DNA of 54,450 bases from an uncultured Methylococcaceae bacterium (GTDB lineage Bacteria > Pseudomonadota > Gammaproteobacteria > Methylococcales > Methylomonadaceae): assembly GCA_903928685.1 (NCBI GenBank), contig CAIYRS010000016.1, forward strand, positions 1-54,450. Direction: 5' to 3'. Under the pieces are notes generated by a model, which was not told the origin of the DNA, made no database searches, and saw only the letters and a program-made list of their open reading frames with translations. Positions within the stretch are counted from its first letter, which is position 1. Each line of letters starts with the position of its first letter. Shown here piece after piece: positions 6,752-13,607 of this stretch. Both the position numbers and the translations under genes were made by a program.

Positions 6752-8023
6752 TCATTTTATCGCCACCAATTCCCGCCAATCGGTTGTGTAATGGGGCGAC
6801 ACATTTTCCCGCTTGGTTTGCCAGCGGTTATCCAATCCGGTGGCGGCTAGGGTGATAGATTTGGGATAACGTCGGTTAATCCGGTCGATGGTTTTCATTA
6901 ATTGCAGGCTTTCGACTTTGTTGCTGTCCTGCATAAATAAATCAAATTGACAGGCTTTGCTTTCCGGTTGGAGCTTGCTTAATTGCACCCCGCATTTTTG
7001 ATAGGCGTAACCTTCCTTGAATATGCCTTTTAGCAAGCGATTGGCTGTGGTGATAATCACACGGCTGTCTTGGCTGGCGGTGGGCAATTGCATACTAGCG
7101 GCGCGTTGGTATTGCGGTTCGTTGGCGTTGAACGGGCTGGTGCGGATAAACACGCTTATATGACTGGCGACGGAATGCTGGCGGCGTAGCTTTTCGGCGG
7201 CGCGGCTGCAAAATTCCGCTAGGGCTTGTGACAGTTCGCGGTAATCGGTCAGGCGGCGGCTAAAGCTTCGTGAACAGACGATTTGCTGCTTATCCGGCGC
7301 GATTTCTTCCAGCTCCAAACAGGCCACGCCGTTTAGTTCTAGCACCGTGCGGGCAAGCACGACATTGAACTGGCTTTGGATGTAGTCGGCGGGTTGGTTT
7401 GCCAAATCCCAAACGGTATGGATGCCCAAGGTTTCTAAGCGGGCGGTGGTGCGAGAACCCACGCCCCACACTTCCTTGACGGCAACCAATTTCATCAGCT
7501 TTTCGCGCCGTATCGGGTCGGACAAATCCAACACACCGCCCGTATGAGGCCATTTTTTGGCGGCATAATTCGCCAGTTTTGCTAGCGTCTTGGTTGATGC
7601 CATGCCCACACAAACGGGAATGCCTGTGTGGCGTTGCACGGTTTTTTTAATCTGTCGGGCATAATCGTTGCTGTTGTCTTTACAAACACCCGTTAAATCC
7701 AAGAACGCTTCATCAATGGAATAAATTTCTAAGCTAGGGGCAAAGGTTTCCAATACCGTCATCACCCGTGCCGACATATCGGCATACAAGCTGTAATTGG
7801 AGGAAAACAGTTTGATGTGGTGGCGTTTGACCAAATGCCGCACCTGATACAACGGCACACCCATTTTAATACCCAAGGCTTTCACTTCGGCACTACGGGC
7901 AACAATACAGCCATCGTTATTGCTCAACACAGCCACGGGTTTGCCGACCAAATCAGGCCGGAACACGCGCTCGCAGCTCACATAAAAATTATTGCAATCG
8001 ACTAAAGCCAGTAAAGTTTCCAT
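6752..8023 (-). CDS. umuC: UmuC, Y-family translesion DNA polymerase V subunit
   Basis: The 423-residue error-prone polymerase copies past DNA lesions together with processed UmuD. The N-terminal catalytic motif ALVDCNNFYVSCERVF and the second acidic site EIYSIDEAFLDLTG are intact. The helix-hairpin-helix region (VKEVWGVGSRTTARLETLGI) and the little-finger domain follow. Length is that of full-length UmuC. It overlaps umuD by one base (TAATG), so the two form an operon. It sits at the distal end of the tRNA-Ser island, so it is probably an acquired extra copy. Confidence 0.95.
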   Translation of the reverse strand: METLLALVDCNNFYVSCERVFRPDLVGKPVAVLSNNDGCIVARSAEVKALGIKMGVPLYQVRHLVKRHHIKLFSSNYSLYADMSARVMTVLETFAPSLEIYSIDEAFLDLTGVCKDNSNDYARQIKKTVQRHTGIPVCVGMASTKTLAKLANYAAKKWPHTGGVLDLSDPIRREKLMKLVAVKEVWGVGSRTTARLETLGIHTVWDLANQPADYIQSQFNVVLARTVLELNGVACLELEEIAPDKQQIVCSRSFSRRLTDYRELSQALAEFCSRAAEKLRRQHSVASHISVFIRTSPFNANEPQYQRAASMQLPTASQDSRVIITTANRLLKGIFKEGYAYQKCGVQLSKLQPESKACQFDLFMQDSNKVESLQLMKTIDRINRRYPKSITLAATGLDNRWQTKRENVSPHYTTDWRELVAIK

Positions 8024-8607
8024 TACAAATTATGGATAACACGGGTAACAACGCCCCAAATCACCAGCTCCAAATCTTCCAACAGGGGAATATCGGGGTA
8101 GTTCGGATTTTCTGGCTTAAGCACCCATTGTTCGTTTTCACGCACCAATCGCTTTACTGTCAGCTGACCGTTTAAGGCACAAACAACAATCTTGCCCGAT
8201 ATTGGCTCAAGGGAACGGTCAACCACCAAAATGTCATTGGGGAAAATGCCCGCGTTTATCATAGATTCGCCTTCGGCACGGGCAAAAAATGTTGCCGCTG
8301 GGTTTTGCACCAGCAATTCGTTCATATCCAGTGATTTTTCGACATAATCATCGGCAGGCGACGGAAAGCCAGCCGCCACTTTGCTGGCAAACAAAGGCAA
8401 AGCTAGCTTGCTAGGGTGGTCGGTAAAGGCTAACAACGCCAAACCTTGCGGGGGTTTGCCGTGCTGTTTCAGCAAGGTTTTCAACGTAGGAATCAAACTA
8501 ACAGGCACGCGGATAGCTTGCGTGGGTTCGCCAAACGACCCGCTGCCCGCCTTACGGCCTGAGCCTTCGCGTTTGCCGCCGCGTTGTTTGTTGGGGGAAT
8601 CGGGCAT
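8023..8607 (-). CDS. umuD: UmuD, LexA-like self-cleaving subunit of polymerase V
   Basis: The 194-residue protein is an S24-type autoprotease. The cleavage bond is Ala79-Gly80 (KVAAGFPS), the nucleophile Ser115 (EGESMINAG) and the general base Lys152 (LTVKRL). It is about 55 residues longer than E. coli UmuD: the N-terminus is a basic, glycine-rich tail (KREGSGRKAGSGS) and a short segment AIRVPVSLIPTLKTLL, as seen in UmuD forms on mobile elements. It is the first gene of umuDC. I could not find a convincing LexA box in the upstream 100 bases, which is odd for an SOS operon. Confidence 0.93.
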   Translation of the reverse strand: MPDSPNKQRGGKREGSGRKAGSGSFGEPTQAIRVPVSLIPTLKTLLKQHGKPPQGLALLAFTDHPSKLALPLFASKVAAGFPSPADDYVEKSLDMNELLVQNPAATFFARAEGESMINAGIFPNDILVVDRSLEPISGKIVVCALNGQLTVKRLVRENEQWVLKPENPNYPDIPLLEDLELVIWGVVTRVIHNL

Positions 8608-8920
8608 GGGAAAGTGGTTTCATTGTTTATGATTTATGTACCTTAATCAAAAACCATGATTAGGGCAAGCGGGGGATTGGGTATTTATAAAGAAGCCGCC
8701 AAGTAAAAACCTATAAATATAATATTATCAATAGATTACAAGCCTATGGTTGAGACTATAAGACGCTAAAATCCTGAAAAGCACAGCGCCTTTGAGTCGC
8801 CCAAGGTTTTTATTGGGTTTGGTAGTACCTTTTTTATTTTCAAAAGCCTATTGCCCACAAGTTTGCCTCTGTAGCCAGTGGGTTTTCTCTATTTAATTCT
8901 CTGGAAAGATAAAAACGATT

Positions 8921-8969
8921 AGGGCAACGCAAAGGCAAGCTTAAGCCTTAGAGATTTACCCGCCCCCCG
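8921..8969. repeat. 49-bp direct repeat, copy A
   Basis: The segment begins AGGGCAACGCAAAGG and ends with GAGATTTACCCGCCCCCCG. The end is repeated exactly at 9091-9109. The shared part includes GACGCAAAGG/AACGCAAAGG, CGCCTA/GCCTTA and the C-run. Confidence 0.8.
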
Positions 8970-9060
8970 CCATTGGTAAGCAGATGAATCTTTGCTTAAG
9001 TCTTGGCCTGTCCATGTGGCTTTTTGCATTTCAAAAATCGTACTCGATAAAAATTTAGCT

Positions 9061-9109
9061 AAGGCGACGCAAAGGAAGACAAAACGCCTAGAGATTTACC
9101 CGCCCCCCG
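9061..9109. repeat. 49-bp direct repeat, copy B
   Basis: Second copy of the 8921 repeat, starting AAGGCGACGCAAAGG and ending GAGATTTACCCGCCCCCCG. Copy-to-copy distance is 140 bases. It may be a regulatory RNA or protein site of the integrated element. Confidence 0.8.
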
Positions 9110-9147
9110 TCTGGCGGTGATAACTTGGCTTTCCCTATTATTAGGCC

Positions 9148-9287
9148 GGAACTTTGGTAACTTAGGGAGCATAGAGCAATGGCGCGGCCTGTAGCCTTGG
9201 AAACTTTGGTAAGTTGGCGGAATTTAGCTTTTTAAAATTCGATAGTGAAAAGCTAAGTTACCGCCTAATGTTCCGCTAAGTTTCCGG
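9148..9287. promoter_or_regulatory. Candidate replication origin: convergent iterons
   Basis: Two forward words, GGAACTTTGGTAACTTAGGG (9148-9167) and GAAACTTTGGTAAGTTGGCG (9200-9219), face two reverse ones, GCTAAGTTACCGCC (9252-9265) and CCGCTAAGTTTCCGG (9273-9287). Between them is an A+T-rich stretch (AATTTAGCTTTTTAAAATTC). Repeats around an A+T-rich core, directly downstream of a primase/helicase operon, are what the origin of a P4-like satellite would look like. Confidence 0.5.
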
Positions 9288-9353
9288 CTGTAAGCCTTGG
9301 TATCCCTCTAACTTCCCAAATTACCTAAATTTCTTACGAAGCTAAAAAAGCGG

Positions 9354-10721
9354 TCAGATTGCCCAAAACAAGCTACTGCCACGGCCTTTCTTGCCGTCGG
9401 CTCTGGCGATCTGCTGTTGTTTAATCAAGGGCGGCGCGGCGTTTAATAAATGGTTCAGCACGGCGGTTAGTTGGTTGCTGTTTAACTTGTGCTTAAAGCC
9501 TTTGGTTATCGTGGTTCGGTTGCACTGTGGGTTTTGTTTGATAAAGGCCAGCACGTCGGCGGCATCGTCTTTCAGCTTTTCGGTTTCGGCTCTGGCGGCA
9601 AGGGTGGCGAAAATGTACTGTACTGAATCGCGCCAATAGTTCACCCATGCCAAGGCCGCTTGGATGTGTTTAGGCTCTATCACGGCGGTTTTGTCCAACA
9701 AAGCAAAAACCATTGCCAGCATCCGCGCGTAAATTTCCGAACGCACCAACAACGCCCCCGCTATGCCGTCGTGTTCGGCGGTCAAGGCCGAATATTCAGC
9801 GCACCATAGCTTTCTAGCCTCTGGCGACAATTGGACTTCCAAGACATTGCCCGCCTTCACATCCACACCAGCGGCAAAGCGCACCGCGTCGGCAACCAGC
9901 ATCGCCACGCGCTCCACGTCTTCGTCCGGCGTTCGCCTTGGCAACGGTACAAGTTTCGGGCGGACAATATGCAAAATCACAAAGCGGTTTAAAAAGCCGG
10001 ATTGTGCGTCCACGTCGGACATTTTGGCGATCAGTTCGGCGGCGGTGATATGCCCGTTTATCACAATATGCGGGTCAGTCGTAGACCATAGCGCATTTTT
10101 TACCAACGGCGATATGGCCTTGCCATCCCAACAAGTGCGGATGGTTGCGCTTAGGGTGTTTTTTTCACGGCTGGCGGCTGCCATTGCGCCTGCAAATTCG
10201 GCTTCCACCACATACAGGCGTTTATCGTCCGTGCCGCCTTCGTCTTTGGTTTTGTCGTTGTCGTCGTCTTCCACACGATCACGGATAGACCAGCCCAAAC
10301 CCTCACCCGTGGACAAACCGCCTTCGTGCCTTTTCAGGGTGGGGTAGTCATCATGCAACAATTGTTCGGCATCGTTAAAAATCCGCCGGACTGTATACTC
10401 GCTTGTACCTTTCCGCGCCTTTCCGGTTCTACCCACCAACAGGAAAAACGGGCGGCAATGGCAAACACCATCCCCAATCGGCTGGAATGCACCGCGCCCC
10501 ACCATCGCGGCAAACGTGCCGATAAAATTGGCGCACACCGCCACCCGTGAGGCTTCGGAATCGCGGGTCGAAATATCCGCCACGTCTTTTAAAATCCCAT
10601 AAAAACCGGATTCATCCAACATCGGCGGCGGGTTTAGTAAATCATCTTCGGTTTCGCTGTCGGTTGGGTCTGTGGCGGAATCGACAAGGGTTTTAATGGG
10701 CGACTTAAGCGGCTGGTTCAT
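9354..10721 (-). CDS. DUF3987-type replicative helicase-like protein
   Basis: From the ATG at 10721 (MNQPLKSPIK) the protein has 455 residues. This start makes a four-base ATGA overlap with the upstream primase gene, so I prefer it to the upstream alternative at 10751. The family is found in phage-satellite and island replication modules next to TOPRIM primases. The P-loop region reads FFLLVGRTGKARKGTSEY, a Walker A variant. Acidic LYVVEAEFAGAM is the probable Walker B region, and LDKTAVIEPKHIQAALAWVNYW is a C-terminal helical part. Role: probably unwinding at the element origin next door. Confidence 0.8.
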   Translation of the reverse strand: MNQPLKSPIKTLVDSATDPTDSETEDDLLNPPPMLDESGFYGILKDVADISTRDSEASRVAVCANFIGTFAAMVGRGAFQPIGDGVCHCRPFFLLVGRTGKARKGTSEYTVRRIFNDAEQLLHDDYPTLKRHEGGLSTGEGLGWSIRDRVEDDDNDKTKDEGGTDDKRLYVVEAEFAGAMAAASREKNTLSATIRTCWDGKAISPLVKNALWSTTDPHIVINGHITAAELIAKMSDVDAQSGFLNRFVILHIVRPKLVPLPRRTPDEDVERVAMLVADAVRFAAGVDVKAGNVLEVQLSPEARKLWCAEYSALTAEHDGIAGALLVRSEIYARMLAMVFALLDKTAVIEPKHIQAALAWVNYWRDSVQYIFATLAARAETEKLKDDAADVLAFIKQNPQCNRTTITKGFKHKLNSNQLTAVLNHLLNAAPPLIKQQQIARADGKKGRGSSLFWAI

Positions 10722-11650
10722 GGTTGCCGCCCTCGCAGGCTGACCGCCCAATCGTTAAAATCACCCGCCACGGGTGGCACGGCAAGTAAACCGCCCACCG
10801 CTTGCGCCGCTTCACTGGCTTTAGTCAGGCCAGGATTTCCGCGTGTGTTCACGTCGTTATCACCGCAAAACACCAGTTCAGCATCCGGCAACTTTTCCCG
10901 CAAAATTTGCCCGACTCTCAGCAAATTATTGGCGGTAAAGGCCACATACACCCGATAGGCGGTTGCCTCGTGCAAACTGGCGGCGGTGGCGAAACCTTCA
11001 GCTATCAGCACCTTATGGGTTTTTGTACCCAACCACCAAAACAAACCCGCCACACCGCCACCCGCCAAAAAATCCTTATCGCGGCCTAAGGTCGGGCAAT
11101 AATCGGCAAAAATGGCTTGCAGGCTGCACAGCTTGCCAGTGGCATCACACATCGGCACGAACAGCGCGTTATCAATCAGCCATTTTTCTGGCTTGCCGTG
11201 GGCATTTTTGATAAACCGTTGCCAACTGCCCACGCGTAGCCTGTGGGCTTGGATATGCTTACGGGTCAGATAAGGATGGTTGGCGGGTGCGGGTGTGGCG
11301 TTCTGCCAAATGGCCTTTGCCCGTTGCGCGGCTTGGCTCTGGCGGTGTAACAAATCCACTTGCCGCCGTTTTTGTTCATGGGTTATGCGTTCACGTTCGG
11401 CGGTGGTCATGGTTTCACCTTGCACCCGATCAACGAAAAAGGTTTGTTGTTCGCCGCTTTTATGATTCCAAACAATGCCGCCTTGCCGATCAGGAAACAG
11501 CTTTATCCGTGCATCGTTCTTGCCTTTATGGTCATTGGCTAAATCCGCACAATGAAACCTGCCATCGGTGGCGACGGCTTTATAGATCACGCCCAACTTA
11601 TCACACGCCAAACGGCAAGCGGTTTCAAGGTCGTAAGCTCTGGCAATCAT
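10718..11650 (-). CDS. TOPRIM-domain primase of the island
   Basis: This 310-residue protein has an N-terminal part with a primase-type nucleic-acid-binding layout (DGRFHCADLANDHKGKNDARIKLF), a basic helical linker (EKRRQVDLLHRQSQAAQRAK), then a DnaG/P4-like TOPRIM domain. Its acidic residues are in VLIAEGFATAASLHEA (Glu) and LVFCGDNDVNTRGN (Asp-x-Asp). It overlaps its neighbours by four bases on both sides (ATGA), so alpA, primase and helicase form one tightly coupled operon. The role is priming replication of the excised element. Confidence 0.85.
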   Translation of the reverse strand: MIARAYDLETACRLACDKLGVIYKAVATDGRFHCADLANDHKGKNDARIKLFPDRQGGIVWNHKSGEQQTFFVDRVQGETMTTAERERITHEQKRRQVDLLHRQSQAAQRAKAIWQNATPAPANHPYLTRKHIQAHRLRVGSWQRFIKNAHGKPEKWLIDNALFVPMCDATGKLCSLQAIFADYCPTLGRDKDFLAGGGVAGLFWWLGTKTHKVLIAEGFATAASLHEATAYRVYVAFTANNLLRVGQILREKLPDAELVFCGDNDVNTRGNPGLTKASEAAQAVGGLLAVPPVAGDFNDWAVSLRGRQP

Positions 11651-11877
11651 TGGCTTTGCCCCAATTGCTCAACCAGTGCGCGGATGTCTTCCACCCGCCA
11701 AGCGGTTGTCCTTTCGCCTAGCTTTACAGGTTTTGGATATTTGCCGGATTTAACGCCGTTTAAAAACGTGGTTCGGCCTATGGGGATTAAGGCGGGGGTG
11801 TTGGTTTTCGGATTGCCGACAATTTGCCAGATTCGCAGGAATCCGGTTTCGGGTAGTTGGTAAGTTGTAGTAGCCAT
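11647..11877 (-). CDS. AlpA-family helix-turn-helix regulator / excisionase
   Basis: The 76-residue protein carries a MerR-like winged helix: GFLRIWQIVGN, the phrase IPIGRTTFLNGVKSGKYPKPVKLGERTTAWRVEDI (positions 31-65) and a final helix ALVEQLG. AlpA proteins regulate P4-type integrases or act as excisionases. It begins the replication operon. A reverse copy of the integrase-type repeat (TGACGGTATA, 11967-11976) lies 90 bases upstream, fitting a site for itself or the integrase. Confidence 0.85.
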   Translation of the reverse strand: MATTTYQLPETGFLRIWQIVGNPKTNTPALIPIGRTTFLNGVKSGKYPKPVKLGERTTAWRVEDIRALVEQLGQSQ

Positions 11878-11966
11878 GTTTGCACCTTATGGGTGATTGT
11901 TGAACATGGTACGGCATTATAGGTAGATAAATTTTGGTATGAAGGCAGGGATTAGGGCGGATTTTA

Positions 11967-11976
11967 TGACGGTATA
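11967..11976. promoter_or_regulatory. Single integrase-type repeat upstream of alpA
   Basis: TGACGGTATA is the reverse complement of the TATACCGTCA repeats at both ends of the island. It lies in the 158-base spacer upstream of the AlpA-like gene, which otherwise shows only A+T-rich promoter-like DNA. Confidence 0.45.
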
Positions 11977-12035
11977 AAACAGGTATTTAATTATGTCAGC
12001 ATCAAAAATGCCCTAAATTATGCTGGCATAAATTT

Positions 12036-12854
12036 CTATGATTTTTTTGCCATTGCTTTGTTTCTCGCTGTTCCATAAATTTGTGATGCAATGGCATCCA
12101 TAATTTCAAAAGTTAAAAGCCGTTCGGCTTTAGGCTTTGTTGTTCGCCTTAGTTTATCGACAATATCTATTTTGTCTGCTTCATCTCCCCAAATTAACCA
12201 AGCCAAGGTCGCTTGTTTTATAGATTTATTCTCCACCTCTGCAAGAATTACTAAATCTAAATATGGCAATAACCTATGCTTTTTCCAATCCAAGAAATCC
12301 TTTTGTGTAAATTTTTTCTTTGTTGATTTGTAACCAATAATTTTTCTATATTCCGTTAGCCAATATTGAAAGTCTTCCATTATTTGTTCGTCTGTAGCTG
12401 TTAAATCTATAGTTACATTTACGTAACCACCTATATCATCGCCTAAATTTTTATAAAGCAATTCAACTGGTTCATAGATTAATTCAGTTTGTTCATGATT
12501 AGCATTTTGGTTAACCCATAATTGGCAATACTCCCAAACATTGCTTAATCGCTCATCATTTGCAGTTTGCCACATACTCAATGCTGGAGTACCAAACACA
12601 GAATGCCTGTTGTATTGGCGCTTTAAATCTAGTTCTAGCCAATTATTATCAGGGTCGTGATTTGGATAATCCCGAATCGGTTTCGATTTTATTTCTCCTA
12701 TTAATTCAATTAACTCCTCCGATTCTGGCTCAAAATTCATTAGTTCTAAAATGTGATAACGCCTATGGATTTCACAAGACCAGCAACACAAATCAAGGCT
12801 TCCTAAAGCATCATAATTTTTTAAATCAAACCAACTTGTTTCAAACTCATCCAT
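12036..12854 (-). CDS. Island-borne unknown protein, DUF6387-like
   Basis: The 272-residue soluble protein starts MDEFETSWFDLKNYDAL and has a tryptophan-rich N-terminal helix (CCWSCEIHRRYHIL), an acidic middle and a basic C-terminus (RNKAMAKKS). The opening resembles a family I recall as DUF6387, found in integrated satellites, but I cannot check it. It is more A+T-rich than the replication operon. It ends 158 bases downstream of the AlpA start and begins 21 bases after the ruined restriction gene. It could be a cargo gene, possibly defence-related, by position only. Confidence 0.65.
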   Translation of the reverse strand: MDEFETSWFDLKNYDALGSLDLCCWSCEIHRRYHILELMNFEPESEELIELIGEIKSKPIRDYPNHDPDNNWLELDLKRQYNRHSVFGTPALSMWQTANDERLSNVWEYCQLWVNQNANHEQTELIYEPVELLYKNLGDDIGGYVNVTIDLTATDEQIMEDFQYWLTEYRKIIGYKSTKKKFTQKDFLDWKKHRLLPYLDLVILAEVENKSIKQATLAWLIWGDEADKIDIVDKLRRTTKPKAERLLTFEIMDAIASQIYGTARNKAMAKKS

Positions 12855-12875
12855 TCGTCACCTTCAAAAAAATGC

Positions 12876-13485
12876 TTAAGCCTTAAACTCATTCAACGCT
12901 GGCAAGCCCTTTACAATCCGCACGGTTTCCACGCTAACCCGCACGATGCGTTTTAGCAGGTCGAGGATATAGCGCGGGTTGTCGCTCCAGTCGTTGGGGT
13001 CATTGCGGATGCCGCTGTCTTTGTCGGTGGTGATTTGGTAGCGTTCCATAATCCATTCCAGCGCGGGTTTGCCGTTGACTATGTAGTCGTAAGTTTCGGG
13101 CGGAATGCCGGATAGGGTGATATGGCTGTTGTAACGGATGACGGATTTGTCCACGTCTTTGCCTTGCTTGGCAAAGGCCATTTTTTGGATGCGGTAAGTG
13201 TCGTCGGCTTCCAGCAAGGGCATGGATTCGTGCAAGGGGTAAGGCTCTACGGTTTCGTAGTACAAATGCCAGTTTGCCAAGTCCCGCCCCGCTTGGATGA
13301 ACGCCCAAAAATCGCCCGCAAAGGGAATGCGCGGCAACATTTTCTTTAAATCGGCGGCAAAGCGGTGTTTGTATTCGGGCGAATGCAGGATGTCATAAAC
13401 ATAATAAAAAATATCATCTTTGCTGTTGGTGTTATCGGCGTAATGGGTCTTAAAATCCTGCCAAATGGTATCGTTGTGCTAAATG
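12876..13485 (-). pseudogene. 3' fragment of a type ISP-like restriction/helicase gene
   Basis: Residues read from 13475 down (IWQDFKTHYADNTNSKDDIF, then HRFAADLKKMLPRIPFAGDF and so on to GLPALNEFKA) match the conserved C-terminal end of very large single-chain restriction-modification helicases. No start exists: the open frame is closed upstream by a TAG near 13478. The middle of the protein, probably several hundred residues including the methylase part, is missing. The matching 5' fragment is at 16095-17910 on the same strand. Confidence 0.75.
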
Positions 13486-13546
13486 TCAGTGCTTTCCAGG
13501 TTTCTTGTGTATTACTGGCTTCACTTCCAGTATCTTAAATGGGGGG

Positions 13547-13607
13547 GGGCGAACCGTGATTCGAACACGGATCTCCATACAGGTATCCTACATTGGAAGA
13601 TTCGCCC
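13547..13607 (-). other. tRNA-like 61-mer (degenerate tRNA or attachment remnant)
   Basis: On the minus strand it has a perfect seven-pair acceptor stem (GGGCGAA/TTCGCCC) and a canonical T arm (CCGTG-TTCGAAT-CACGG). The space for D and anticodon arms is only 30 bases, which fold as one hairpin ATGTAGG-ATA-CCTGTAT. After the acceptor comes a run of C and then A, so no clean CCA. It is too short for a working tRNA. The last codons of the membrane-protein gene overlap it. Confidence 0.6.

Larger units (their letters stand above)
8608..9353. other. Gene-free 746-bp control region of the island
   Basis: No reading frame here looks real. The region holds the umuD promoter on the left, a pair of 49-base direct repeats, and an iteron-like cluster next to the replication genes. 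These are listed separately. The left part (8640-8800) is A+T-rich, with ATAAATATAATATTATCAAT. Confidence 0.7.

Noticed and set aside
9763-10347. Plus-strand open frame of 194 codons
   Set aside because: Antisense to the DUF3987 gene; serine-rich low-information sequence and no ribosome site.
13547-13607. Calling the 61-mer a functional tRNA
   Set aside because: It lacks room for D and anticodon arms and has no clean CCA.
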